DNA from: Maricaulis sp034670125
Lineage (GTDB): Bacteria; Pseudomonadota; Alphaproteobacteria; Caulobacterales; Maricaulaceae
DNA length: 64,000 nucleotides
Reading direction: 5' to 3'
NCBI RefSeq assembly: GCF_034670125.1
Contig: NZ_JAXMOC010000010.1
Location: 23,934-87,933, forward strand
Translations under genes and position numbers: made by a program
The notes under the pieces: generated by a model
The model's database searches: none
What the model was told of the DNA's origin: nothing
What the model saw: the letters and a program-made list of their open reading frames with translations, nothing else
Part shown: in pieces, positions 44,052 through 52,712 of the stretch
How positions within the stretch are numbered: the stretch's first letter is position 1
Layout of the letters: every line of letters begins with the position of its first letter

Positions 44052-44933
44052 TCAGACCGGCTCGGCCTTTCCGATCAATCCACCCTGACGGGCATAATCC
44101 TGCGAGCCACGCGCGTACACCCTGTCGCCTTCGACCAGATCGCTTGGCTTGTACTCTGGACGCCCGGGCAGGCTCTCGTAAATGGGGGCAAAGTCGGCAT
44201 AAGTCGCCTCCATCAGCTCGTCATAGCTGTCGATCACAAAATAGCTTTGCTGGAAATCGTCATAGCGATAGTCGGTCTGCATGATGCGTTCGAGATCGAA
44301 ATGGAGCCGGTTGGGAGACTTCGCTTCCAGGCTGAAGATCGATTCCGCGCGTGACGAGACAATGCCGGCGCCATAGATCCGGCGACCTTCCGGCGTGTTG
44401 ATCAGACCAAATTCCACCGTGTACCAGTACAGGCGGGCCATGTGTTTGATGGCGTCAAACTCCAGCGACCGCAGTCCGCCTTTGCCGTAAGCCTGCATGT
44501 AGTCGGCGAACACCGGCTGGGTCAGCAGCGGAACATGGCCGAACACATCATGGAAGATGTCCGGCTCGGGCAGATAGTCCAGCTTTTCGCCATCGCGAAT
44601 GAAACGGCCTGAAACGAAGCGTCGATTGGCCAGGTGTTCGTAGAAATCCTTTTCCGGGATCAGGCCCGGCACGGTTATGACGGTCCAGCCCGTCAGCTTT
44701 TCCAGCTTCTCGTTGACCCGCCGGAAATCCGGGATGCCGCCATCATTGAGATTCAGCATGTCGAGTCCGGCGAAGTGTTCCGGGGCGGCCCGCCCTTTCA
44801 ACACGCCCATCTGTCGTTCATAGAGCGTCCGCCAGATCGCATGCTCTTCCGCGGTATAGCGATCCCATTTCTGGTCGATGGTAAAGTCGGCTGCCGGTTC
44901 CTGTTCGGCAACAACGGGATCATTCACAGGCAT
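44052..44933 (-). CDS. phhA: Phenylalanine 4-monooxygenase
   Basis: PhhA turns phenylalanine into tyrosine using tetrahydropterin and a non-haem iron. The 293-residue bacterial-type enzyme has the iron ligands in IFHDVFGHVPLL (His, His) and the Glu in YWYTVEFGLI. RYDDFQQSYFVIDSYDEL is the usual C-terminal end. No phhB (pterin dehydratase) is adjacent. A palindrome lies 30 bases upstream of the start (44963-44982). Confidence 0.96.
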   Translation of the reverse strand: MPVNDPVVAEQEPAADFTIDQKWDRYTAEEHAIWRTLYERQMGVLKGRAAPEHFAGLDMLNLNDGGIPDFRRVNEKLEKLTGWTVITVPGLIPEKDFYEHLANRRFVSGRFIRDGEKLDYLPEPDIFHDVFGHVPLLTQPVFADYMQAYGKGGLRSLEFDAIKHMARLYWYTVEFGLINTPEGRRIYGAGIVSSRAESIFSLEAKSPNRLHFDLERIMQTDYRYDDFQQSYFVIDSYDELMEATYADFAPIYESLPGRPEYKPSDLVEGDRVYARGSQDYARQGGLIGKAEPV

Positions 44934-44962
44934 GTTGAAACTCCGGTCGTGCGAGGGAATTT

Positions 44963-44982
44963 TTAGTTACATCTGAAACTAA
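44963..44982. promoter_or_regulatory. Palindromic operator candidate upstream of phhA
   Basis: TTAGTT (44963-44968) and AACTAA (44977-44982) are perfect inverted arms around an 8-base spacer with partial symmetry. Bacterial phhA is often controlled by phenylalanine- or tyrosine-responsive activators or an Lrp-type regulator. The regulator here is unknown, and the neighbouring genes do not encode one. Confidence 0.45.
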
Positions 44983-45044
44983 TATACGCCAAGTCGGGCC
45001 CCGACCCAACACCATCAATCCCGGGTATCGAAACGTCACGCATG

Positions 45045-45074
45045 AAAAACGCCGCTCCCGGGACAGGAGCGGCG
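45045..45074 (-). terminator. Rho-independent terminator of the crystallin-like gene
   Basis: CGCCGCTCC (45050-45058) pairs with GGAGCGGCG (45066-45074). Read on the minus strand the hairpin is followed by GTTTTTC. It lies 24 bases after the stop of the crystallin-like gene. Confidence 0.8.
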
Positions 45075-45097
45075 CTTTCATGCGGATCAGGTATGGC

Positions 45098-46303
45098 TCA
45101 CTCGGTGCACAGCACGTCGACAAGCGCCGCGCACTGTCCGGAGGTACAGGCCTGGTCGTGGCCGATGAACCAGGTCCGGGCCCGGCTATAGCTGTCCACG
45201 GCATAGTGGGACGCCCGGCGCATGCCGACGGCCTGGCACATCTCGTCCGCCGCATACTGGTCGCAGCGATTGCCGTAGCCACCAAGGCAGCGGTCGACCG
45301 CATACCCGTTGATCTCGGGGCGTGCGAAGAACAGGCTGCTGACGCCGCGGGTACCACCACGGATGTCGGCCCGCGGTCCACCCGGTCCGGGATAGCCGCC
45401 GCCCGGGCCGCCCCAGCTGTCGTCGACACGACGCAAGGAGGTGATGCGGTTGCGCAGTCCCAGGCGGGACAGGTCTGTGACGTCGCCCTGAACGCGCTGG
45501 CAGCTGTCTGTGAAGCCTTCATCGTCACAGACGATCCAGGTCTCGCCGCGCGCGACTGTCAGGCTTTCGGCGCGATCGTTGAAGCCCATGCGGGTGAGGT
45601 TGCTGATGTCACCCTCAACGACGACTCGCTGGCCGCGAAAGCCGGTTCCGTCATACAGGAACACACCGGAGCGCGGAACATTGCCGCCACCACGGCCGGG
45701 CCGGCTTGGCCGACCGGCATAGTCAGGCTCAGCCGAGCTGATCCGCGCGCCCATGCCTCCACCGATATTGGCCAGGTCACCGGAAATTTCCATGCAGGAG
45801 CCTTCGAAATTGGCATCCTCGCAGGCGATCCAGGTGCCGCGGCCGAAATGCCGGACCGAGCGGGCCTGATCGTTGAAATTGATTTGCTGGAAATTGCTGA
45901 CACTGGAGTCGATGGTGACCGAACGGCCGGAATAGTTGGGACCGGAATAAAAGGTGAGCGACGGTCCACGGCCACCGGGGCGACCCGGACGGCCGGCGGC
46001 GACCGGGCGCAAGGAAGTGAGCTGGTCATTCATCCGGCCCATACTGGCCTGGTCGGTCGTGTGCAGCTCGCAGGTGCCGTTATAGTCGTCGTGTTGGCAC
46101 AGTTCCCATTCGCCGGAGACGATCCGGAAAGAGGACGCCCGGTCATTGAACCGGATCGAATCAAGATTTCGCACATCTCCGTTCACGCGGACTTCCCGGC
46201 CGCGAAAGCCGGTGTCCTCGTAGAGAATGATCGATTGTGCGGCAGCCTGTCCGGCCAGCCCTGAAAGCAGCAGGCCGATCGCGGCCTGTCCCAAGCGTCT
46301 CAT
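45098..46303 (-). CDS. Exported protein with three beta/gamma-crystallin domains
   Basis: The 401-residue protein has a signal peptide (cleavage after AAAQ at about 23) and three beta/gamma-crystallin domains at about 25-100, 115-195 and 215-295. Each has a Greek-key start (ILYEDTGFRGREV, LTFYSGPNYSGRS, VFLYDGTGFRGQR). A cysteine-rich tail of about 90 residues follows. Domain 1 has two full calcium motifs (NDRASS 53-58 and NDQLTS 92-97). The matching motifs of domains 2 and 3 are degenerate. GGAG lies six bases before the ATG at 46303. It probably binds calcium in the envelope or outside the cell. Confidence 0.88.
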   Translation of the reverse strand: MRRLGQAAIGLLLSGLAGQAAAQSIILYEDTGFRGREVRVNGDVRNLDSIRFNDRASSFRIVSGEWELCQHDDYNGTCELHTTDQASMGRMNDQLTSLRPVAAGRPGRPGGRGPSLTFYSGPNYSGRSVTIDSSVSNFQQINFNDQARSVRHFGRGTWIACEDANFEGSCMEISGDLANIGGGMGARISSAEPDYAGRPSRPGRGGGNVPRSGVFLYDGTGFRGQRVVVEGDISNLTRMGFNDRAESLTVARGETWIVCDDEGFTDSCQRVQGDVTDLSRLGLRNRITSLRRVDDSWGGPGGGYPGPGGPRADIRGGTRGVSSLFFARPEINGYAVDRCLGGYGNRCDQYAADEMCQAVGMRRASHYAVDSYSRARTWFIGHDQACTSGQCAALVDVLCTE

Positions 46304-46459
46304 GTTCATCTCCGTCTCCCTCGAGTGTGTTGGCAGGATATGACCGGACTGTCTCACACCGGTGGTGAACCCTGTCCGCACGGCGGTGTCATCCTGCGTT
46401 CATTCTGGTCGTCATGATGGCGGTCATCATGGCCGATATCATGGCCACCATCCGGTCGG

Positions 46460-48589
46460 TCACTGCGGATCGTCGGTTGGGGGATTGTCCTGGTCCGGAT
46501 TGCGGTTGCGGCGCTGGTTGAGCAGGCCGCGCAGGAGTTGCTCGGCCGGGTCGGGGCGGGTCTCGGTAGCCTCGCCATCGGCCGGCTCGCCTGTATCCTC
46601 GTCATCGCTGTCGTCGCTGAGGCCGATCGCGTTGAGCAGACCGTCGCGCAGGGCGTCACGCGGGCTGGTCGCACCGTCGCTGCCGAGGGCATTGTTGAGA
46701 GCGCCCTGCAGCAGGGCCTCTCCGACCGCCTCGGTATCGACCCCGACTGAGACATTGTTGAACCCGCCGCGCATCCGGATGGGGACGGCGATGCCGCGCA
46801 GATCGCGATTGCCACCCTGTCCTTCGATCGAGGCAACCGCCCGCGGTCGCAGCCGATAGTCCAGTGATTGGGCCGGCAGGTTCACCGACCCGGCGCCCTC
46901 GATGCGAAGAAGCGGCGACAGCATCAGCAGGTCGCGCTGGGCGACCTGGCCGTCGATAATGCTGAAGCTGCCGTTCAGCGATGAGAAGTCGGTGGTCTGT
47001 CGCTCGCCGGTGCTGGCGGCCGTTTCGTCTTCGCTGTCTGTTTCGCCGCCCGACCCGCCGGACACAAGACGGCTGACATTACGGATCGTCTCCGCGACAT
47101 TGATGCCGACAATGGCACCATCGGCGAAACTGAAATTACCCGATCCATCCAGCGAATTCATGATGGCGGCCTGCGAGTTGCCGGCCGCGGCAAGCTCCAG
47201 GGTCAGGTCACCGGTGCCAAGCAGCTTGTCGAACCCGGCCGCCGCTTCCAGGAAGGGGCCGGCATCGAGTCCATCCAGGTTCGCGGCGAGCGAGAAGCTC
47301 GGCCGTTGACCGCGATTGTTGGCGACGATGGTGGCGCTGCCCTGACCCTCGTAGAGGCCCACATTCTCCAGGATCACCTCAAGCCGGCTGTTGTTCAGCC
47401 GGGCCCGCAAGCGCGCATCGGTGATCTCGATCGCCTGGAACTGCAACTGCCCGACTGTCAGCCGGAGGTCGGCGTCGACAATCCCGAGACCTGCCAGATC
47501 GATCGGTGCCTCGCTCCACGGTGGGATACCGCCTGACGATGCCGGCCGCGGGGCTTCCGAAACAGCCGGGAGATAGGGGTTCACATCGAGCTCGGCCAGC
47601 TCGAGCCCACCGGTCAAACGCGGTCGGGCACCGGTCAGGTTGACGGTCAGGTCCGCCACGCCGCTGATGGCATCCAGACTCAGCGTCCGCGCCTGGAGCG
47701 CAAGCTCGCCCGGCGCGCCGCTCAGCGTGCCAACCGCACGGAAGCGCTCCAGATGGTCGCCGGCCGGAAGCGGCGAGCCGGCAAAGGCGGCCAGCGCCCG
47801 CAGCGAGGGAATGTTGGCATCCAGCGCGCCCGTATAGGCCACAGCCTCGCCAGCCAGGATGCGACCATCAAAGCTCAGCGTGGCCAGGTTGCCGCCAAGC
47901 CCGAAGGTGACCGGGGTCTCGCGTCCCTCGAAAAAGTCACGGATGGAGCCGATCTCTGCGGCGAAGGCCAGGCTCTCGCCGTCGGCATTGAGGGCGCCGT
48001 TGAGACGGGTGGGCACATCGAGCGAGGGCAGGGCGACATTGAGGTCGAGACCGGTGATCGAGCGGGTCTGGCCGGCATCGGAGAAATAAAGGGCCCCGTT
48101 TTCAATCCGGACATCACCGAAGCTGGCCTCAATCGGCAGGGCGCCGTCACCCCGCACAAAGCCGCCGCTGGATGCCGGGGCCGGCGCCGCCGTGCCGGCG
48201 TCTGGCGCCGTGAAAGTCCAGTTATTGCCGCGCCGGTTCTGGACCAGGCGGATGGTCGGCTCGACCATCACGAATTCGGTGATCTCGACCCGGCGGCTCA
48301 AGAGCGGAATCAGGCGCACACCGACCCGCATTTCGCGCATTTCGGCGAACGCCTCTTCGCCAAACCCGTCGGCATTGGCAATCGACACCTCGCTGGCGCG
48401 GATCTGCAATTGCGGGAGGATCTGCAGGGACAGCTCACCACCGAGCGTGACCTCGCGATTGAGTGCGTCACGGGCTGCGGCTTCGACCGGCTCCCGGTAG
48501 GTCGAGGGCGGTATCACCGACGGCAGGATGACGGCGGCGGCGATGAGCAGGACGATTATCAGCCCGAGGGCGAGACCGAGGCGTTTCAT
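46460..48589 (-). CDS. AsmA-family envelope protein
   Basis: The 709-residue protein has an N-terminal membrane anchor (LGLALGLIIVLLIAAAVILP) and the AsmA start PSTYREPVEAAARDALNREV, ITLGGELSL-like, then long beta-rich repeats and the C-terminal AsmA motif region (GSGNFSFADGAIVGINVAET, RNVSRLVSG). Such proteins form bridges or rods in the periplasm linked to lipid transport and outer-membrane assembly. The last 60 residues are acidic and low in complexity. No ribosome site is clear at 48589. Confidence 0.87.
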   Translation of the reverse strand: MKRLGLALGLIIVLLIAAAVILPSVIPPSTYREPVEAAARDALNREVTLGGELSLQILPQLQIRASEVSIANADGFGEEAFAEMREMRVGVRLIPLLSRRVEITEFVMVEPTIRLVQNRRGNNWTFTAPDAGTAAPAPASSGGFVRGDGALPIEASFGDVRIENGALYFSDAGQTRSITGLDLNVALPSLDVPTRLNGALNADGESLAFAAEIGSIRDFFEGRETPVTFGLGGNLATLSFDGRILAGEAVAYTGALDANIPSLRALAAFAGSPLPAGDHLERFRAVGTLSGAPGELALQARTLSLDAISGVADLTVNLTGARPRLTGGLELAELDVNPYLPAVSEAPRPASSGGIPPWSEAPIDLAGLGIVDADLRLTVGQLQFQAIEITDARLRARLNNSRLEVILENVGLYEGQGSATIVANNRGQRPSFSLAANLDGLDAGPFLEAAAGFDKLLGTGDLTLELAAAGNSQAAIMNSLDGSGNFSFADGAIVGINVAETIRNVSRLVSGGSGGETDSEDETAASTGERQTTDFSSLNGSFSIIDGQVAQRDLLMLSPLLRIEGAGSVNLPAQSLDYRLRPRAVASIEGQGGNRDLRGIAVPIRMRGGFNNVSVGVDTEAVGEALLQGALNNALGSDGATSPRDALRDGLLNAIGLSDDSDDEDTGEPADGEATETRPDPAEQLLRGLLNQRRNRNPDQDNPPTDDPQ

Positions 48590-48718
48590 GGGGAGTAAGC
48601 TCCGAAATGGCTGACAAAACACGCTGGACGACGCGTTTGTCGCTTTCTTGGCGAGACGCGAAAATCACTGTGCGCTAGGTTAACGTTGATTGCGACATCA
48701 CCAAAGGGGGGAAATGTC

Positions 48719-49522
48719 ATGTCCAGCAAACCACCAACCGACCTGGTCCGTCGCCGCGAGATGATCATGGGCCTTGCCGCCGGCAGTGTCCTGCCGTTCG
48801 TCGCCGGTTGTGCCGACAATGCCGCGCTGGGACGCAGCCAGCTGATGCTGGTGACCGACAGCCAGCTGGCCCAGCTGTCGTCGCAGGCCTGGCAGGACAG
48901 CCTGCAGCGCGAACGCGTCTTGCGCGACCCGTCCTACCAGCGCCGCCTGCAGCGGGTCGGCGACCGGGTTGTCGCCGCCTCCGGCCAGAGCCATCTGGAC
49001 TGGGAGTTCGTGGTGTTCGACAGCGAAACCGTCAACGCCTGGGTCCTGCCCAATGGCAAGGTCGGCTTCTACAAGGGCATTCTCGACATCATGGACACCG
49101 ACGACCACATCGCCACAGTGATGGGGCATGAGGTCGGACATGTCGCCGGTCGCCACTCGGCCGAGCGGGCCAGCCAGCAGATGGCGGCGCAGATGGGGGT
49201 CAGTCTGCTGGCCAGTGCGATCGGCTCCTCGGGCGCGGACTATGCCCAGTACAGTGACGATATCGGCGCCGCCCTCGGCATGGGCGTCACCTATGGCGTG
49301 ATCCTGCCCTATAGCCGCGAACACGAATACGAGGCCGACCGGCTCGGCGTCGATTTCATGGTCGGCTCCGGCTATGATCCGCGCCAGGCGGTGGATTTCT
49401 GGGTCGGCATGTCGGCCATGAACGATCACAACTCGGCCGAATTCGCCTCTACACACCCGTCTGACGACAACCGCGTCGCCGCCATGCGCGCCCATATCCA
49501 GGCGCGCGGCTACGCGTCCTGA
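48719..49522 (+). CDS. M48-family metalloprotease, predicted lipoprotein
   Basis: The 267-residue protein has a lipobox FVAGC (Cys at about 31, after a long n-region with RRRE) and the zinc motif HEVGH in ATVMGHEVGHVAGRHSAE. The third ligand is in YSREHEYEADRLGVDFM. Relatives (LoiP, BepA) clear misfolded outer-membrane proteins. The ATG at 48719 follows GGGGGGAA. It diverges from the AsmA gene, another envelope-assembly gene. Confidence 0.93.
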   Translation: MSSKPPTDLVRRREMIMGLAAGSVLPFVAGCADNAALGRSQLMLVTDSQLAQLSSQAWQDSLQRERVLRDPSYQRRLQRVGDRVVAASGQSHLDWEFVVFDSETVNAWVLPNGKVGFYKGILDIMDTDDHIATVMGHEVGHVAGRHSAERASQQMAAQMGVSLLASAIGSSGADYAQYSDDIGAALGMGVTYGVILPYSREHEYEADRLGVDFMVGSGYDPRQAVDFWVGMSAMNDHNSAEFASTHPSDDNRVAAMRAHIQARGYAS

Positions 49523-49575
49523 TCACCACCGTCAGGGCGGCTGCAACCGCCTCTGCAAAAGCCTTGACGCGGTGC

Positions 49576-49604
49576 TTGCCAGCGCGGGGCGGGAAGGCTA
49601 GTTT
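49576..49604 (+). promoter_or_regulatory. Promoter candidate for tRNA-His
   Basis: TTGCCA (49576-49581) and TAGTTT (49599-49604) are 17 bases apart, 60 bases before the tRNA. A TTGACG at 49564 is a second, less well-spaced -35 candidate. Confidence 0.45.
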
Positions 49605-49664
49605 CCCGCGCCTCACGACAAGGTCGGCAGCCCCGCTGCCAACCGCAACCCGTGACAAGGTGTG

Positions 49665-49741
49665 CCGCCTTAGCTCAGTAGGTTAGAGCGCTAGATTGTG
49701 GATCTAGAGGTCTCCCGTTCGATCCGGGAAGGCGGTACCAT
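49665..49741 (+). tRNA. tRNA-His (anticodon GTG), alphaproteobacterial type without G-1
   Basis: The 77-base gene has acceptor arms GCCGCCT/AGGCGGT with a G1:U72 pair, D-arm GCTC...GAGC, anticodon stem CTAGA/TCTAG around TTGTGGA, T-arm TCCCG-TTCGATC-CGGGA, discriminator A73 and CCA. The base before G1 is T, so the usual extra G-1 of tRNA-His is not encoded. The pattern A73 without G-1 is known from a clade of alphaproteobacteria including Caulobacter. Confidence 0.95.
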
Positions 49742-49766
49742 TTTTCCATCCGACCCAGCGCACAAG

Positions 49767-49797
49767 AAAAAGCCGGCCTCGCAAGGCCGGCTTTTGT
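49767..49797. terminator. Bidirectional terminator after tRNA-His
   Basis: AAGCCGGCCT pairs with AGGCCGGCTT around CGCA, with A-run on the left and TTTT on the right. It can serve tRNA-His on the plus strand and the DUF6491 gene on the minus strand. Confidence 0.88.
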
Positions 49798-49817
49798 GTT
49801 TCTGCGGGGATCCGCAC

Positions 49818-50318
49818 TCACCGCATGCTGTTGGCGTCGGCCTGCGCCTCTGCCGCTGCCGCGGCTTCGGCGCGTGCCGCGATCAGCGCGCGGGCTTGGT
49901 CATTGCTGTCGACTTCCTCGATCGTATCGAAATAGCAGCGCTCCTGCCCGGTCTGGATATATTCGAAATGCGGATTGTGAATCGTCGAGTGCGAGCGCAC
50001 GCTGAGGCCGATGCTATGGCCGGAGCGCAGGCCGAAACAGCGTCGTTTCAGGGTCACCAGATAGCGGCGGCTGGCGCCGGCGCGCAGCACCAGGTGCTGA
50101 CGGTCGAGAACGGCATAGCCGTTGATGCCACGCAGTCGGATCGGGCCATCGGGCGCTGCGAGCCTGTCGGCGTCTGCAGCAGCAGCGGCGCTTGCCGGGG
50201 CGCTATCCTGCCACGACAGGGCCGGCGCGGCGGCGGTGATGGCCAGGCCTCCAGCCAGGGCGGTAGCCAGGGCGGTGGCCAGGGCGAGGCGGGGCAGGCG
50301 GGTCTGGGCGCGTGTCAT
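49818..50318 (-). CDS. Exported DUF6491-family protein
   Basis: The 166-residue protein has a signal peptide (LALATALATALAGGLAITAA) and the domain core INGYAVLDRQHLVL, RRYLVTLKRRCFGLRSGHSI and ERCYFDTIEEV, which fits DUF6491. The C-terminal end is an alanine-rich helix. AGGAGA precedes the ATG at 50318. The function is unknown. It diverges from the transglycosylase gene. Confidence 0.78.
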   Translation of the reverse strand: MTRAQTRLPRLALATALATALAGGLAITAAAPALSWQDSAPASAAAAADADRLAAPDGPIRLRGINGYAVLDRQHLVLRAGASRRYLVTLKRRCFGLRSGHSIGLSVRSHSTIHNPHFEYIQTGQERCYFDTIEEVDSNDQARALIAARAEAAAAAEAQADANSMR

Positions 50319-50408
50319 GATCGTCTCCTGTGTCGGATCGTCGGGGGCGTCCCTCGCTGACAATATCGGCCTCCCAAGGCGTTCTGGCAAGCCTGCTTCC
50401 GGTCACCG

Positions 50409-50423
50409 TTAACGCCGGGTTAG
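50409..50423. promoter_or_regulatory. CtrA-like site upstream of the transglycosylase gene
   Basis: TTAA-CGCCGGG-TTAG differs in one base from the CtrA consensus TTAA-N7-TTAA. It lies about 90 bases before the transglycosylase start and about 90 before the divergent DUF6491 start. Confidence 0.4.
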
Positions 50424-50509
50424 CCACGTTTCTGCGAGTCTGGGCAGGCGATTCGCGCGCCGGTCATCCTGGGTGCGTGCAACCAGCCCCTCTGCCTACG
50501 GAGACACAC

Positions 50510-51385
50510 TTGGTCAGCCCCGTCGATACGCACAGCCAGGACTTCACAATGCGCGCCATCCGTCAGGCAGCGCAGGAAACCGGCACCGATTTCAACTTTC
50601 TCGTTGATACGGCCGCGCGCGAGAGCAATTTCGATGTCCGCGCCGAGGCTCGTACGTCCAGCGCTGCCGGCATGTTCCAGTTTATCGAGCAGACCTGGCT
50701 GGGCGTGATGGCCCGCCGGGGCGCCGAGCATGGCTATGAAGAGGCGGCCGGCGCGATCAGTCAGGACGCCAATGGACGCTTTGTTGTCTCAGACGCGCGC
50801 CAGCGCGACGCCATTCTTGATCTGCGTTTTGACGCGGTCGCCTCGGCGCGCATGGCCGGCGAGCTGGCGGCGGAAAACAATCGCGTGATCGAGGCCCGTA
50901 TCGGCCGGCCCGCGTCGGGCGGAGAGCTTTATGCGGCGCATTTCCTGGGTGCCGGCGGCGCGGCCGACCTGATTTCCGCAGCCCAGGACACGCCCGACCA
51001 GCGGGCTGACACGCTTTTCCCGGCGGCAGCGCGCGCCAACCGGTCGATTTTCTATGAGGATGGACGGGCGCGGACCTCGCGCGAGGTGCTGGCCGTCCTG
51101 ACCCATGAAGGCAATGGCAGCGCCCGCATCAATTCCCGCCAGCTGGCGTCAGCGGCGACGGTTCAGGCCGTCGGTGAGATGTTGATGCCGGCCGTTGCGT
51201 CGGCCGACGGCGACCAGACGTCCGGCACGGCAAGCGGCATGGTGACGACCCCGCCTGCGGTGGCGCAATCAGTGGCGTCGATGCGGAGCAATCTGCGTGT
51301 CGGCAACGGTGAACTGTCACCGGCTCTGGTCGAAATCCTGGCTTCATTGGACGCGCCGCGCAGCGGTCGGGTTCGCAACTCGTAA
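50510..51385 (+). CDS. Lytic transglycosylase (SLT-type)
   Basis: The 291-residue protein has the transglycosylase core with catalytic Glu in DTAARESNFDVRAEAR, then SSAAGMFQFIEQTWLGVM, and YAAHFLGAGGAADLI. It cuts glycan strands of peptidoglycan. The TTG at 50510 has GGAG seven bases upstream. No typical Sec signal is visible with this start, unlike most lytic enzymes. A longer open frame (from 50330) has a weak hydrophobic stretch but crosses the promoter region. The C-terminal 90 residues are low in complexity. Confidence 0.82.
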   Translation: MVSPVDTHSQDFTMRAIRQAAQETGTDFNFLVDTAARESNFDVRAEARTSSAAGMFQFIEQTWLGVMARRGAEHGYEEAAGAISQDANGRFVVSDARQRDAILDLRFDAVASARMAGELAAENNRVIEARIGRPASGGELYAAHFLGAGGAADLISAAQDTPDQRADTLFPAAARANRSIFYEDGRARTSREVLAVLTHEGNGSARINSRQLASAATVQAVGEMLMPAVASADGDQTSGTASGMVTTPPAVAQSVASMRSNLRVGNGELSPALVEILASLDAPRSGRVRNS

Positions 51386-51469
51386 ACAGCGAAGAGGGGC
51401 AGGCAAGCTTTCATTAAGCATGTCGCGCCTAGATTGGCTCCGATCCACAGCTCTTGAAATGGAACTACC

Positions 51470-52606
51470 ATGAGTGTTGTTGCCCTTAGAAACCGCCTGA
51501 CAAATGACGATATCCGCCGTCTGGTGAAGGGTGAGAATGACGAGACACGCGCCATGGCGGCCCGCAAGATCTGTCGGCGCATGGATTCAGCGTCGCTGAC
51601 CGAGGCCGAACGCAAGGCGGCCCAGGACATCCTGAACGTCATTGCCCGCGATGCAACCGAGCTGGTCCGCCGGGCGCTGGCCATCACCCTGCGCCAGTCA
51701 CCCAATCTGCCGCGAGAGATCGCCCGCAAGCTGGCCATGGATGTCGAGAGCGTTGCGACGCCGGTGCTGGAGTCCTCGCCGGTGCTGACCGATGAAGACC
51801 TTATTTCGGTGCTCGAGACGGCCGACACGATCAAGCGATGCGCAATCGCCGGTCGGGCCAGTATCGCGCCAATCGTCGTGCACGAAATCCTCGACAGTCA
51901 TGACGAAGCCGCCGTGTCCATCGCCGCGTCCAATGACGGGGCAGAGTTTGACGATGCCGCCTATCAGCGCGCCTTCACCGAGTTCTGCGAAAGCAGCGGC
52001 GTGATGGATGCTTTCGTGGCCCGCTCGCATCTGCCCCTGAGCGTCACCGAGCGCCTCATTGCCCATGTCAGCGACGTCGCCCTGAACCGGCTGGTCAAGT
52101 CCCACGCCTTGCCGCCCCAGCTGGCGGTCGAGCTGTCGGAAGGCGCGCGCGAGCGTGCGACCCTTGATCTCGTTGACCAGGCCGGGCTGGCTCATGACCC
52201 CAAGCATTTCGTCCAGCAATTGCGGCTCAACAGCCGCCTGACGCCGTCCTTGATCCTGCGCGCTCTGCTGCGCGGACATATTGCGTTTGTCGAGCACGCT
52301 TTCGCCGAGCTGGCGGGGGTGACGCATTCGCGGGCCTGGCTGTTGGTCCATGATTCCGGGCCGCTGGGCCTGCGCGCCGTTTATGACCGAACCGGCATGC
52401 CATCGCGGCTCTATCCGGCCGTGCGGGCGGCGCTGGATGTCTATCATGGCATGGAAGTGCCGCAGGACGAGGCCGGGCGGGCGCAGTTCCGTCGTATCCT
52501 GGCGGAACGCGCCATCACCCGCTTCCAGGGTATCCCCGATGAAGACCTGGATTATGTGCTGAGCCGGTTCGACGATGATGCGGCGCCGCAGAAGATCGCC
52601 AGCTGA
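51470..52606 (+). CDS. DUF2336 (HEAT-like) protein, copy 1
   Basis: The 378-residue protein is a series of helical pairs (LTNDDIRRLVKGENDETRAM, ATELVRRALAITLRQSPNLP, SVLETADTIKRCAIAGRAS) typical of DUF2336, and has no signal peptide. The family is alphaproteobacterial and of unknown function, probably a protein-binding scaffold. A paralog is at 54559-55617 with the Hpt and response regulator genes between. It faces the Hpt gene across a bidirectional terminator. Confidence 0.83.
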   Translation: MSVVALRNRLTNDDIRRLVKGENDETRAMAARKICRRMDSASLTEAERKAAQDILNVIARDATELVRRALAITLRQSPNLPREIARKLAMDVESVATPVLESSPVLTDEDLISVLETADTIKRCAIAGRASIAPIVVHEILDSHDEAAVSIAASNDGAEFDDAAYQRAFTEFCESSGVMDAFVARSHLPLSVTERLIAHVSDVALNRLVKSHALPPQLAVELSEGARERATLDLVDQAGLAHDPKHFVQQLRLNSRLTPSLILRALLRGHIAFVEHAFAELAGVTHSRAWLLVHDSGPLGLRAVYDRTGMPSRLYPAVRAALDVYHGMEVPQDEAGRAQFRRILAERAITRFQGIPDEDLDYVLSRFDDDAAPQKIAS

Positions 52607-52640
52607 TCCGGTTGTTCCGGATCAAGGTCGCCATCAAACA

Positions 52641-52671
52641 AGAAAGGCCGGTGCAGCTGCACCGGCCCTTC
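52641..52671. terminator. Bidirectional terminator between DUF2336 and Hpt genes
   Basis: GGCCGGTGCAG and CTGCACCGGCC form a perfect palindrome (52646-52667) flanked by AAGAAA on the left and CTTCTT on the right. It ends both convergent transcripts. Confidence 0.8.
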
Positions 52672-52712
52672 TTGTTGGCATCATCGGGTGACCCGCAGGG
52701 TCGCGCGTGGCG

